Part shown: piece by piece, positions 41,172 to 52,742 of the stretch
Numbering within the stretch: position 1 is the first letter of the stretch
Layout: each line of letters opens with the position of its first letter
Origin: Macrosoma leucophasiata
Lineage: Eukaryota > Arthropoda > Insecta > Lepidoptera > Hedylidae
DNA: 64,000 nucleotides
Direction of reading: 5' to 3'
Assembly (NCBI GenBank): GCA_036365455.1
Contig: JAWQUS010000032.1
Span: 13,772,001-13,836,000 of the forward strand
The notes under the pieces: generated by a model
Seen by the model: only the letters and a program-made list of their open reading frames with translations
Databases searched by the model: none
What the model was told of the DNA's origin: nothing
Program-made: the position numbers and the translations under genes

Positions 41172-41695
41172 ATCCTTTTCAATCTTGTTATATAACGTGT
41201 AAATAACCCAAAAAAAAATGAAACAAAAATAATGTTTTGAAATGTTCAGAAGAGCATTCCCGCCGCTGTGTCACTGCGCAACCCCAAGCGCCCCGCTGCA
41301 CGTGGCGATATTTTGCCTCGGCAATAATTGTAAACCTAGATGGAATTATGGCCCTAGAAGGGCTGCATAAAGTCCGGACAAAGGTCTAGAAGTTGTTGCC
41401 TGAGTATTTTTCATTTTATGTTATAACAATACTATGTTTGCATATGTTCCAGTAATGGACAATGGATAACTTTCACACGCAAATCGCAATAGGTATAATG
41501 ATATTATAATAAATTAGCTACATCTTAGCTAGGATTTTCTTAGCCTCTTTCCGAACTTCTTCTTTCTACATTCATCATCATGAGCCTACTAACCTTAGAG
41601 GCACTGTCAAAGAATTGCAGTGGTTCATTTAGGAGCTATTTTTGGATACGCTGAAAGAATAAGGAGTTATTAATAAATAAATATTTTATCAACAC
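41172..41695. other. stretch without recognised feature
   Basis: No supported gene. Confidence 0.45.
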
Positions 41696-41842
41696 TTATG
41701 GTGAGATTCACAAACCGCAACTGCGACTTTACTTTGAGCAAAGTACGACTTAGAACTGTCAAAACCCATACTGTACTGACAGTTCTAACTAAGCATACTT
41801 TGCCCGAAGTAAAGTCGTAGTGCGGTCTGTGAATCTCACAAT
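41696..41842. mobile_element. M3 palindromic MITE
   Basis: GTGAGATTCACAAACCGCAA faces TGCGGTCTGTGAATCTCAC; the inner arms include GACTTTACTTTGAGCAAAGT. The copy at 58926-59067 is alike in length and orientation-symmetric. Non-coding. Confidence 0.85.
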
Positions 41843-41926
41843 GAGACATCACAGCTTTAATCTCAAAAGAAGCAAAGTATCTACATTGTTATCTATAGTT
41901 TTTATTTAGATGTTCAAAGACTAATG

Positions 41927-42345
41927 TTTGTTTATATACAGTATTGCTATCAATGTAATGTGGCAGGAATACTTTGACGAACGATCCAAATATAAAGGTA
42001 TTTGGTACAAAACAATAGTTTGTTCGCTTCCTCGTTACCCTTGGTTTGAACAAATCAATATGAAGAGGGAGCATATTGTTAAATTGTTAAGACTAAGGTC
42101 CGGTCACATACCATCTAATAAGTTCAATTTTCTTATGGGTATTTCAACCACACAGAACTGTATAGATTGTCACATAATAGACGATGTATATCACTTATTA
42201 ATGGAATGTGTGCGGAATGATTGGGTTCGCCCGCCGATCCTTTTAACTTATAATGTTGGTATGTGTAACACCTTACTGTCCAACCCACTATCAGCAGAAA
42301 TTATGTGGCTAGTTAGGATGTACCCATAACAATTGTTTTTTTTTT
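41927..42345 (+). pseudogene. non-LTR LINE C-terminal fragment
   Basis: The frame 41928-42329 includes HIVKLLRLRSGHIPSNKFNF, then CIDCHIIDDVYHLLMEC, the cysteine/histidine-containing C-terminal region found after RT or RNase H domains in Jockey-like LINEs. It is followed by TTTTTTTTTTTAAATAAGG. No RT motif remains. Confidence 0.7.
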
Positions 42346-42564
42346 TTTTAAATAAGGTAATATTGGTATTTATTACAGCATGTCAGTATGTATTTTAGTT
42401 TTAGGTGTTATTGTGTTGCTTTTCTGTACGGGGGTGACATAGTCAACGTATGACTAAACTCCCAGGAATAATGGTTCAGAATAAAAAAAAAAAAAAAATG
42501 TGAACTATATGCATGTTTGAGAATATTGGGACAGAGTTTACCAATGCTATGTCGTCTATATATA

Positions 42565-42816
42565 CAGTACTCAACAGTTAATAATGCACATCGAGCCTGT
42601 GAAAGAGACGATCGGCTCGTTTTGACTTCGTAGAGGGTTATCACTGTTGCACACTGCCTATGTTAGCACTGCCACTCCGGTATTGGTCAAAACTTGATCA
42701 AAATGATCGACAAACGTCAAATAGATACGGTGCGAAAGAGATAACGCTCTAAAGACCCGAAATAAGCCGAAGTCTCGTTCCTAGGCTCGATGTGCAATAT
42801 TTATTGTTGAACACTG
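42565..42816. mobile_element. M8: hAT-like MITE, 252 bp
   Basis: CAGTACTCAACAGTTAATAA and (complemented) CAGTGTTCAACAATAAATAT, both continuing into GCACATCGAGCCT. The flanks are TATATATA and TATATTTT, weak as a TSD. Confidence 0.75.
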
Positions 42817-43695
42817 TATATTTTTTTAGCTTGTAAATTGATATGTATATCAATTTCACACATATTCACTTTAATTTATTTTGTTTGTGTTTGACGTGTC
42901 ACAAGAGTTGCCTGTCACCCTAAATGAATAAATGAATTTCTGATTCTTATTACGTTTCTTGTAGTCTTGGTACTAACTTTGCCTACCACCACACCGCGGA
43001 CACTCCGCCAAAATTCCATACAAACGCTTATTTTGGTTACCTATTACACAGACATCAAGGAAGCGGATGGTTCGGGGGTCGAGGTGCAACCCTCCTTCCT
43101 CGGGCCTATCTGCTCCCGAAGCGTCGAGGGCGTGTGTGTTAGGTAATATTACCTATGTTAGCGTGTTAATGTCTCATTAATTAATATCTCACAAAAATCC
43201 CAATTTTTAATGTTTAAAGGTTGAGAAAAACAAGCACAGATGTCCAACCTCTGGAAACAGGGATAGTAATCATCGTGTATCACATTTGCAACTTACGGGA
43301 AATTTTCAATGCGAAAGAAAAAAAAAGGGAAAACGCGAACAAAACAAAAGTGATATTGTTATGATTTTTAAATGAAAAGATTAGATTTTTACAAAAATGT
43401 CAGCTTGACGTCTTTAATTTTTTACCTGCACGCTCCAAAAATTATTACCTACAACATAATGGGATCAATTTTATTTTGCTTCCTCTTATGCTCTACTTGC
43501 CCCTTAAGTTAATTGGCGTGATGACACAAAAAACTGCCAAAGCGCGATGTGAACTCTCATCTGAGTTCTTCGACACCCACGAATCGATCGAACAGAATAA
43601 CACCTGAAAAAATTCATAGAACGAACTTGGAAATTAAGAATCGTTACTTCATGCCTGTAAGGTATACAAGGAAGTAATCTGTGCCCTTGAAGCAT
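42817..43695. other. stretch with a shared GC-rich scrap
   Basis: 43066-43140 is the inverted partner of 15908-16088. Otherwise unassigned AT-rich DNA. Confidence 0.45.
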
Positions 43696-43698
43696 TGC

Positions 43699-43917
43699 AT
43701 TTTTTTATTTAATGGAAGTGGCAAACAAGCATGCAGTTCACATTGATGTTAAGTGATGACTGCAGCCTATAGACACCCACACAAAGATGAGAGGTCAATA
43801 TGCAGATGCGTTGCCACTCCTGAGGCCTAAGGTGTTGTGGCCTCTGTGCCGAAAATTACAGGGCCGTACATACCACGACCGCGAGCTCTGTCACTGGGGC
43901 TCTACTTCTAGTAAAAC
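43699..43917 (-). mobile_element. A-family retroposon with internal deletion
   Basis: Tail and distal body intact to GGGCCGTACATACCAC, then a jump to GACCGCGAGCTCTGTCACTG; about 80 bp of mid-section are missing. Confidence 0.85.
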
Positions 43918-44127
43918 AATCGAGTGTACAACATACTCGTGCAAACGACTACAATCGCTTTTTATTAGTGCAATAGGTAAGCCCTTTCATTCCTTTCTTC
44001 ACCGGGCACATTTTACTAAAATCTGGGACCTTTAACTGGGTTAATTGGTCTAACTTCCAAATATTAATAAACATTATGGATTGTATTAACATTGTGTCTT
44101 TCACGGATCAGGAGGCCAATATTGGCG

Positions 44128-44562
44128 GAGTCACAATTGAACGCGGTCGAGATGAGATCATTGCGCAAGATCTGCGATGTATCACTCACCGATCGCGTTC
44201 GTAATGAAGATGTAAGAAAGAGGCTTTGTGTGAATGATAGTATCGGTGTAAAAATGAAAAAAGGCACGCTCCGATGGTTCGGGCATATAGAAAGAATGTC
44301 GAATGAGCGAATGACTAAACAGATATACAATGCGAATGTGGCTGGTTGCAGAGGCCCAGGAAGACCAAGACTGACCTACCATGACCAAATAGGTCGAGTT
44401 CTGTCTGATGGTGGGATCAAAAGTCTTGGGAATCGGCGTGCATGTATGAAGAGAATGATGAATGTAGACGAGGCACGAGAGGTTTGTCAGAACCGGGTTA
44501 TCAGGCGCTCTACACTCTCTGCCTACCCCGTTAGGGACCTGGCGTGAAGATACATACATACA
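44128..44562 (+). pseudogene. LINE-G 3' end, open fragment
   Basis: The frame to 44547 reads SQLNAVEMRSLRKICDVSLT through SAYPVRDLA, nearly identical to the C terminus of 39967-41169, and ends in ATACATACATACA. 5'-truncated. Confidence 0.85.
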
Positions 44563-44639
44563 ATTGAAATCAATTGTGTTATTTTTGTTGTGGTCTGACA
44601 GATTACATGTTGTTATTATTAATAGTCGTAACACACGAC

Positions 44640-44883
44640 TCCACGCGATGAAGCTAGTGGAAGATGCTATGTGCTTTTGCGGTCATTCCTCAGAAACGAG
44701 AGACCACATTTTGTGGTCTTGCGAGCTCTACACAGAACATCGGACAGATATGTTGGACGGACTAAAGAGAACAACTATTGGGCCAGCTTATTTTGAAGAT
44801 TTAATTTGTTGTCCTGAAAATTTTGACCTACTGCGCACTTTTGCACATCGTTGGCACTACGCCAGGAAGATACTGAATTGAGC
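44640..44883 (+). pseudogene. R1-clade-like LINE, C-terminal zinc-knuckle fragment
   Basis: The frame ends at 44881 and contains AMCFCGHSSETRDHILWSCE and LYTEHR, a Cys-x-Cys-Gly..Glu-Thr..His..Cys motif of the kind that closes ORF2 in R1-group elements. It directly follows the LINE-G piece. Confidence 0.65.
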
Positions 44884-45366
44884 TGCTGAGTGAGTTAAAT
44901 GAAAGGTAAGTCAAGTTCTTTATCAATCCTAGCGCGAACATACCGCACCGAAGTCCTCTGTGTGTAATAACTAAGTTATACGTAGGTACAAATTGCTACA
45001 AATTTGTCAGTACGATATGAAGGGCCTGTATTAGTTTGCGCCGACCTAATTGGTCCCGATTAGATAACACGACTCCGTTCCTTGTTTGACACTTCAAGGT
45101 TCAGAGAGCATGACTGATAACCTTATTACTGCCTAAACAATACTAAAACATCCTATCTATGCATAATAAATGATAGGTATATTAGTAGAAGCTCAATGTG
45201 ATAGATAATTGCAATTAGTTATCGCTTGATCTTTGGTCTTTCGCAGTGGAAGAATATGCATTAATCGGAAGAACACGACAGAAGTCCTTAGCGATACACC
45301 TTCTTTAGGTTTTCTTAGGTTGTGTAAAAATAAGGAGAGTAAGTACCTTATAATTCATTACTCAAG
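44884..45366. other. stretch without recognised feature
   Basis: No supported gene. Confidence 0.45.
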
Positions 45367-45638
45367 GGTGATTTGCAAGCAAGAATGCAGTTCACATTGA
45401 TGTTAAGTGATGACTGCAGCCTATAGATACCTACACAAAGACCAAGGTCAAAATGCAGATGCGTTACCACTCCTGAGTCTAAGGTGTTTTGCCTCTGTGG
45501 CGGAAATTACAGGGCCGTACATTACCACCTGACCGGAACACGATAGTGCTGAACACTACCATTTAGCGGCAAGTATATTAGGTAATGCGGTGGTGCCTAC
45601 GCCCGCGATCTCCATCACTGGAGCTCTACCACCAGTGA
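45367..45638 (-). mobile_element. A-family retroposon
   Basis: From GCAAGCAAGAATGCAGTTCA to the head complement CTACCACCAGTGAC; the poly(A) part is lost. Confidence 0.88.
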
Positions 45639-45878
45639 CTTTTTAATTAATATTCCTTTGCGAATATTGTCAGACATCCCTGAAGTGGAAATGTGCTCGT
45701 TGAATGACAATATTTCAGCTTCTTTAAGGTATAAAAACATGTTGGTGTTACCATAATTTCGCTGTTATGTTGTCTCTGCCTTACTTGGTGTATTAGGCGT
45801 TGTTTTAGGGTACTGGACCTCTAAAGGAAAAGAGGATCGTTCATATTATTTTACTTAAACACAATAACATAATATTCC

Positions 45879-45910
45879 ACCAATATAATTTATAAATATT
45901 ATATTGGTGA
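45879..45910. repeat. AT-rich hairpin
   Basis: CACCAATATAATTTATAAAT pairs with the following ATTATATTGGTG: a near-perfect 12-bp-arm palindrome directly before the LINE fragment. Confidence 0.6.
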
Positions 45911-45911
45911 T

Positions 45912-46885
45912 CTTTTGCGTTGGACACAGTCTTACCTGAGTAATAGGAGTCAGCTAGTGACGATTAAGGGTTACACTTCAGCACCGATTTCGACTTCTTC
46001 GGGAGTTCCACAAGGGTCGCATTTGGGGTTCTATTTTTTGTTATATTTGTTGATAACTTGGCGCAACAATTAAAATGCCCATGCTTACTTTATGCTGATG
46101 ATTTAAACATTTTTACAAGCATTTCTAGTTTTGATGATTGTGTCAAGTTGCAGAAGGATCTTGATGTATTGTCGAATTGGTGTATTCGTAACGATATGAA
46201 TCTTAATATAGATAAGTGTTTTGTTATTTCATTCACCAATAAGCATCACAAAGTACTTTACAATTATAATTTGTCTAACAATATTCTTGAACGTCAATAG
46301 ACAGCTAAAGATTTAGGCATATTATTTGACACAAAATTAACTCTCAGAGATCATTTCGAATTCATCATTAACAAGTAACCGTCTTCTTGGTTTTATTATT
46401 CGAATTACTAGAGAATTTACTCAACCATACAGTCTGATTCATCTGTTCAATTCATTAATAAGACCTATTCTTGAATATGGTACCTTAGTCCAATACGGTC
46501 TCCGAACTATCAATGTCATAAAAATAGGATCGAATGTATAAAAAAAAGTTGCTTGCGAGTTCTTGCACATAGGTACAATATACGTCGTTCACTTGCTGGC
46601 TACGATAATAGAATAAAATGATTTGGAATAACTTCTTTAGCCGTTCGTAGACCACGGATAGATCTTCTTTATTTGCATAAGCTACTCCACTCAACAATTG
46701 ACTGCCCTGATTTGCTGTCTTGCCTGAATATTAATATTTATTATAGGTCACGTCACCCTCATGTTTTTTCTCTGAAAGTGTACAAAAATAATACGTCTTA
46801 TTTTAATCCACTTACCAGAATGTGTCGTTTATATAACGAAATTGTATCCAATAAGCAACCAAAGTCTGATCTTGATTGATATTTT
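45912..46885 (+). pseudogene. Jockey/CR1-group LINE reverse transcriptase, decayed
   Basis: Fragments in order: SYLSNRSQLVTIKGYTSAPI, SSGVPQGS (fingers/palm motif), a frameshift near 46025, CPCLLYADDLNIF (catalytic YADD) at 46073-46111, a stop at 46298, then GFIIRITREF and further breaks, and HKLLHSTIDCPDLLSCLNIN with NPLTRMCRLYNEI at the C terminus. At least three disruptions. 5'-truncated and dead. Confidence 0.82.
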
Positions 46886-47018
46886 TGATTACAACTTTAG
46901 ACGATTCAAAAGGTGTGTTTTTCATTTGGTTAAATAGTTACATAAATGGCTACATTTAACTATTTACATATAATTACATCTATAGTAATGTTATAAAGAG
47001 GAGGCATTTGTGCTTTGT
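46886..47018. other. LINE 3' flank
   Basis: AT-rich; TTAAATAGTTACATAAATGG/TTTAACTATTTACATATAAT form a loose inverted pair. Confidence 0.35.
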
Positions 47019-47315
47019 ATTTTTTTTTTTTTTTTTATGTAATGGAAGTGGTAAACAAGCATGCAGTTCACATTGATGTTAAGTGATGACTGCAGCCTAT
47101 AGACACCCACACTAAGACCAAGGTCAAAATGCAGATGCGTTACCACTCCTGAGGCCTAAGGTCTTATGCCTCTGTGCCGGAAATTACAGGGCCGTACATT
47201 ACCACCTGACCGGAACACGATAGTGTTGAACACTACCATTTAGCGGCAAGTATATTAGGTAATGCGGTGGTGCCTACGCCCGCGAGCTCCGTCACTGGAG
47301 CTCTACCACCAGTAG
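47019..47315 (-). mobile_element. A-family retroposon, full length
   Basis: Poly(T) run to CTACCACCAGTAGAA; close to the family consensus, so young. Confidence 0.92.
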
Positions 47316-47530
47316 AATAAGTATGTAAGTATGCTTACAACGGAACTTTATAAGGTTGTTGCTCACTTGTTTGTTGTTCGTGCAATATATTTTTTGTGTT
47401 TTAATGTAGTTGTATTCACATATAGGATTACAAATATTACAATTTAGACTTTAAACTCTGAAATGAATCTAATTGTTATGCAATATTGATTGTAATCTGC
47501 TTTGTGAATCTAGAATAAATTAAATTAACG

Positions 47531-47842
47531 TAACTTCACGCCTGTAATCCCCGAAGGGGTAGGCAGAGGTAAATGCATGCATTCAAGCATACATGCCATG
47601 CAACACCCACGATTCGCCGGTTACGTTTTGGTCCATGTAACAGGTGGCGAGCCTGTTGACATCTCCGGGCACATTACCAAACTTCGAGGTACTGGGAAAT
47701 TTCCAGAAAATGGAAAAATCCCAATAGAACCAGAGATAAAGGGTTTTTCACCATTATCTCTGATAACCCCCTACCCGGGAATCGAACCCAGGACCTCAGC
47801 GTAGTAGTAGTGGCCTGCTACCACTAGGCTACCGAGGCAGTT
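47531..47842 (-). mobile_element. C-family tRNA-derived SINE with TSD
   Basis: From CGTAACTTCACGCCTGTAAT to the tRNA-like head complement (CGGGAATCGAACCCAGGACC, TACCACTAGGCTACCGAGGC). TAAATTAAATTA flanks both ends. Confidence 0.88.
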
Positions 47843-47885
47843 TAAATTAAATTAAAGTAAATTAAATTAAATATTCGCTGTATGT

Positions 47886-48889
47886 CTGGAGGTAAAGTTC
47901 CAGTGTAGCAGCTCGATCTCCAGGGTGTTGGCACCACCCCATTAAACGGTAATGTATGGCCCCGTAATAACTATCACAGAGACATAACAACTAATATTTC
48001 AGGGGTAATATCTGCCTTTTTACCTCTGGTCTTTGTATAAGTGTCCATAGACTGCAGTCATCACTTAACATTAGGGTTTCTGCTCGAGACAACTCGAGAG
48101 TTTCGCCTCTATTCGAGACGAGAAATAAATAGCTGACTCTCGAGACTCTCGAATTCCGGCAAACACGATGTAAGGGCTAAAGTCAGGCTCGCCATTGTTC
48201 CGAGGGCTCACCATTTTGCCGCTTTTACCAATGAAAATGTCACCCGCGCACTCAACAAACACGTGCAGCGGACTTCTCACTCGCACGCTTTGTATCTCGC
48301 CGCCGCCGCATCATACCAGTTACCTACTAACTGGTACGGCATAACTGGCAGTAAGTTAGTCTCCCGACTTCCGCTCAAATTGGTCGGTGAAACTCGAGCC
48401 GTGCCTGTGTGTGGCGCCGTGCGCACACGACTAAATAAAATGAGTGTAAATGTTTTGAGGTTTCCTGATTGTTTGCGTTGCAGCGTTAAAATCGACAATG
48501 ATGGGAGCGCACAATATTCTTTATCAAAGAGACTGAAAAGTAGATTATGTACGTATACCTACTGTTTTATTTTAAATGAATTTTTTTTGTTGGAAAAATT
48601 TTAGTTTTTGTATCATTGTAAGAAGAGTTTTAATTTCGTTTTGTATTTCTAACTTGTAGTGCAAAGTACCTATGTACCTACAATAAAATAATTCTATTTT
48701 TTTTTTTGTTTTTAATTTTATTTTCAGTTTCATTTATAATTTCTTACGAAAGACTCGAGAGTCGAGACAACTCGAGAAATTGGTGTCGAGAATTCTCGAA
48801 ACTCGAGCAAAAAAATGAGGCGAGAAACCAGACCCTACTTAACATCAATGTGAACTGCATCCTTGCTTGTCGCCTTCAATACATAAAAA
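47886..48889 (+). mobile_element. A-family retroposon split by a hAT-like element
   Basis: An old A copy (TAAAGTTCCAGTGTAGCAGC through GACTGCAGTCATCACTTAAC) interrupted at 48072 and resuming at 48838 with CTTAACATCAATGTGAACTG and a short poly(A). Confidence 0.82.
48072..48837. mobile_element. M7: hAT-like element with CTCGAG subterminal repeats
   Basis: Starts TAGGGTTTCTG and ends CCAGACCCTA. CTTAACAT is duplicated exactly on both sides (48064-48071 and 48838-48845). TCTCGAG/CTCGAGA motifs cluster in both ends (at least four on each side), in both orientations. The centre (48263-48604) has an open frame with no recognised domain; its GC-rich 48240-48440 part differs from the AT-rich remainder. 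A non-autonomous hAT derivative is the simplest reading. Confidence 0.8.
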
Positions 48890-50078
48890 ATGTCAAGCAA
48901 AATTAATCTCGAATCGCGGACCAATACCAATATCGTAACCCGATACTGATATATAGGCAATAGTGAACACGTTTACCCAATTGTGTTTGAAATCGTAGCC
49001 CGCACGTGACTTCCAGGGTTGTGCATAAGTAGTCCTGTAAAATATCAAATTTGTCGTCGCTAAGAATAATGTTTTTCTTAAACTAGTTTTTAATACTGCT
49101 CAGAAAGTTGGCTAGATTTGTTTATGTTTTGAGTTTTGGGTGATGGGTCATTTAACACAATTTCTCTGTTTCTTGCGGAAATATTTTTTTTAGATTTGAG
49201 GATATTCAAAAGGGTTTAAAAAGTTAGTAAGTTAGTTAAGAGTTGAAGGGTTGTTTCAATATGATAGGTAATAGTACATTTTCATATATACATTCTAGGC
49301 GACTCTCATTAAGGAAAAGGTTAATATACGAGTCATCGCTCCCGATGACCTGAATCCAGAAAAAGAGACTTTATTCGTATCCTAGATATAAACTCGTGAA
49401 CATTTGAATGGAGCATATTTTCCTTGATTAAGCTTAATCTTTATATTGTTATAATTTAACTAAGTCGTGAGGTTATTGCGCATTGTGAAGTAACGCGCGC
49501 CCACTTCGTGAAATGTTGAAACTAATTTGATCATATCGTAAAATAGTTCCATTAACCAATGACAGAAGCGCTGTTTTAAGCGCTGTATTTTTTTGTCAAA
49601 ATGGCGGCCTCTAACAGATGAGTAGAGTGACCACGCGAAATATTGTATGGATCTTTTCAGCTTCCGTGGTCTCGGCCAGACTGAGGTGACGTTTGTCTGA
49701 CAGCAATTTGAAAAATTATTATGTGCAGCTACCTCCATTTCGCAAACGCTATTGCGTAGCGTTCAGGATTAACACAAAAACACAAAACGTCGGCTTTGAT
49801 TTTAAATAAACACTTCAGTATAAGCGCGAGATAAATCCGAAAACTAGTTTTATTTCAAATTGTCGCATTTCATGAAATGATCAAATATAATAATATCGTG
49901 CATGACATTCATGATAGCAGCTATTAAACGATAAGGCCACGACATCTCTGTAAGCTACCTACAGTATTCATTTACCATCCATGAACCGTATGCTTGTTTT
50001 CCACCACGGCCACCACCATAACAGAAGAAAGTATATATTTTAAGTAGGTAGGTATATAGATACAGTTATATTAAATTT
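48890..50078. other. stretch without recognised gene
   Basis: AT-rich. The minus frame 49460-49738 has no domain that I know, although its TTTTGTCAAAATGGCGGCCT surroundings are typical of repeat ends. Confidence 0.45.
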
Positions 50079-50080
50079 CT

Positions 50081-50360
50081 ACTGGTGGTAGAGCTTCAGT
50101 GACGGAGCTCGCGGGCGTAGGCACCACCGCATTACCTTATTTACTTGCCGCTAAATGGTAGTGTTCAGCACTATCGTGTTCCGGTCAGGTGGTAATGTAC
50201 GGCCCTGTAATTTCCGGCACAAAGGCATAACACCTTAGGCCTCAGGAGTGGTAACGCATCTGCATTTTGACCTTGGTCTTCATGTGGGTGTCTATAGGCT
50301 GCAGTCATCACTTAACATCAATGTGAACTGCATGCTTGCTAGCCACATCCATTACATATA
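50081..50360 (+). mobile_element. A-family retroposon, full length
   Basis: ACTGGTGGTAGAGCTTCAGT to CATTACATATAAAAATAAAA. Confidence 0.9.
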
Positions 50361-50707
50361 AAAATAAAAAATAAAATAACACCCCAAATATCGTAAAGAT
50401 TTTACGTTACAGGAAAGTTTTGATTGAATATATTATCATAGACCTCTCTGAATACGATGATTTCATTAATTTCATTTCCTTCTTTGAAACTCGCCTCCGT
50501 AAAACTGGGGTCTTTGAACTATTTACTATAAGGAAGAGAAATTGGGGATTTTCAATGGCTCCAAGTTGAAACTCATTGAGGCGTCGCCTGAATATATTAA
50601 TTAAAATTTGTCGCTCAACTTACTTCAGAAGTGAGCAAATCGACAATGTAGGCTTAAGTACTTCAGAGAACAAATCGCCAATGTAGGCTTAAGTTAATTT
50701 ATGAATC
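50361..50707. other. stretch without recognised feature
   Basis: Contains a short duplicated AAATCGNCAATGTAGGCTTAAGT at about 50637-50696. Confidence 0.45.
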
Positions 50708-50945
50708 ACTAGCTGTTGCCCGCGGCTCCGCCCGCGTGTAGCTCGCTTTTCGTGTAACCTGTGGAAACTCATTATATAATCCCATGGCATCCCATAGGAA
50801 CATATTTCGGGATACAAAGTATCCTATAATCCAAGTCAGCTAATACCCTATCTGTATTACAAATTTCATCAAAATCCATTGAGTAGTTTCGGCGTGATTG
50901 TCGGACAAACATCCAAACAAAGAAACTTCCACAAATAATATTTAA
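50708..50945 (+). mobile_element. RTE-like 3' end, distinct subfamily
   Basis: CTAGCTGTTGCCCGCGGCTC, then GGGATACAAAGTATCCTATA and ATCAAAATCCATTGAGTAGT. The layout parallels E, but the body differs and no hairpin partner follows the head. Confidence 0.65.
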
Positions 50946-51215
50946 TTTTGTGTGTTCATAGTAAGTAATACGTGAAGCAAAATCTTTGTACTTAACCCTT
51001 TTTACGATAGTTAGGTACGCGGACGGAACAGTAAGAAATTAGGCATAGTTATCTATATACGAGTAATCTGGCGTCCGGACATGACCCCACCGCCCACTTG
51101 CGGCAGAATTTTCTTCTACTGGTAGATAATTCTTTCACTCGTACAGTCAGGCAATCGAAGAATGGCGGTTCAACTATTCCAATGTGGCGGTAGTAAGTGT
51201 ATGTATGAATATTTG
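50946..51215. other. stretch without recognised feature
   Basis: No supported gene. Confidence 0.4.
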
Positions 51216-51408
51216 ATGACCCGGTTAGTCCTGCGGTGTGAAATGACCGTTGGATTCGAAGGGTCGCGGGTTCGATCCCCGCACCGGGATAAATATTTGT
51301 ATGGCCTACAGATATTTGTTTCGGGTCTGGGTGTTTGTGTACAACGGCACCCACGACACAGGTTTATACCTATTGTGGGGCTGTGAGTGAAAGCGTATTA
51401 AAAAAAAA
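51216..51408 (+). mobile_element. D-family tRNA-derived SINE, full length
   Basis: A tRNA-like head (GACCCGGTTAGTCCTGCGGT, B box GGTTCGATCCC, closing CCGGGAT), body TTTGTATGGCCTACAGATAT and TTTCGGGTCTGGGTGTTTGT, and poly(A) tail 51400-51408. Confidence 0.88.
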
Positions 51409-51436
51409 GGTTTCAATAGCTACGTCATGTTATTAA

Positions 51437-51638
51437 CAGGGGGTCGACCGCCTAACTCAAATGATTCGATTAAATCAACATCTTTTCAGTTTCGTACCAC
51501 TTAACTTTTTCCTGGAAGTGTTTTCGTACGTAGCTATTTTTAATTTATACTTAAGAGCAACATATTTTAATAGGTGGTACGAAACGGACAAGATAACGTC
51601 CTAATTGAAAGCATTTCATTTAGGCGGTCGGTCCCCTG
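51437..51638. mobile_element. M9: possible MITE
   Basis: CAGGGGGTCGACCGCCTAA and, complemented, CAGGGGACCGACCGCCTAA at the ends. Inner TTTCGTACCAC and GTGGTACGAAA also face each other. No TSD was found. Confidence 0.6.
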
Positions 51639-51817
51639 CTCGAATTTTAGTATACGATTAGAGATTAGTGTTGGCGGGCCGCCCAAAAGAAATGATTTTT
51701 CAAACCTGTAATAAATATTATTCATAGAAGTATCCAACAATACCCCACATTATATTAAAAAAGAGGAGAGCGAGGAACAAAAATTACATCCTCACAAAAA
51801 TATACTTACCTACATAT

Positions 51818-52020
51818 AAAAAAATACGCTTACACTCACACTAGGTATAAACCTGTGTCATCTGTGTCGTGGGTGCCGTTGTACACACAGAACACATACA
51901 CAAACACCCAGACCCGAAGCAAATATCTGTAGGCCTTACAAATCATTGTCCCCGTGCGGGGATCGAACCCGCGACCCTTCGAATCAAACGGTCCTCTCAC
52001 ACCGCTGAACTAACCGAGTC
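51818..52020 (-). mobile_element. D-family tRNA-derived SINE
   Basis: The complement of the D body and B box (GGGGATCGAACCCGCGACCC), with a short duplicated TGTGTCATCTGTGTCGTGG. Opposite in orientation to the copy 400 bp upstream. Confidence 0.85.
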
Positions 52021-52328
52021 TTCAAGCTTCTATTTTACCACTTTATCGGCGTAACTTATATAAATGTTCATCCCAATATTACAGTTTTCTTACGCAAACA
52101 TTATTCGGTATCAAACACTCGAACCACAATAATAATATCCCCATAATTTTTGTGAGCCCTTATCGCGGAAGGTCTGCACTTGTCCCTGATAGAGACCTTC
52201 GGATTTGCTGTCGGCTGTCGGAATATTAAACTGTCGGCTCAGTTGAGAGATCTGAAGAGGGTCAAACTTAGATGTTACACACATCGACATGACCTGTGAT
52301 AATTTCTCAATTTAAAACTTTATAACAA
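52021..52328. other. stretch without recognised feature
   Basis: No supported gene. Confidence 0.45.
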
Positions 52329-52329
52329 A

Positions 52330-52742
52330 CTAGTGGACCCGACAGACTTCGTCCTGTCAATGAAAATTGTAATTTGGCAGTTTTTTGTTCCTACCTATTT
52401 TAAAGTCGGGGTCAAAAATTCTCCTGAACAGAACCGTCACCCTGGTTTGACGTTAAGAACACACCTACATTGCTTTGACAACAGTGAGCGCTTGTAATTT
52501 AACATGAACTTTATGAAGTTGCAATAAAGCTCAAATTGACTCTACGTTTTAGTAGTAAAACGTTTGTATGGGAAGAAGAAAAGGACTGTTTTTAGGGTTT
52601 TGCCGGCAATTATTCGAATTTTTCTCACCTTTTAAACCATCCCTAGACGTCCACGAACATTTCAAGACCAAGATAAGACGTTCAGCCGTTCTCGAGTTAT
52701 AGAGAGACTAACGAACAGCAATTGATTTTTATATATATAGAA
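52330..52742 (+). mobile_element. E2-like RTE 3' end, long form
   Basis: CTAGTGGACCCGACAGACTT at the head; ACCATCCCTAGACGTCCACG and TTCAGCCGTTCTCGAGTTAT; tail GATTTTTATATATATAGAAG. Confidence 0.65.

Noticed and set aside
49460..49738. 92-residue minus frame as a host gene
   Set aside because: No recognisable domain, no splice context and repeat-like surroundings.
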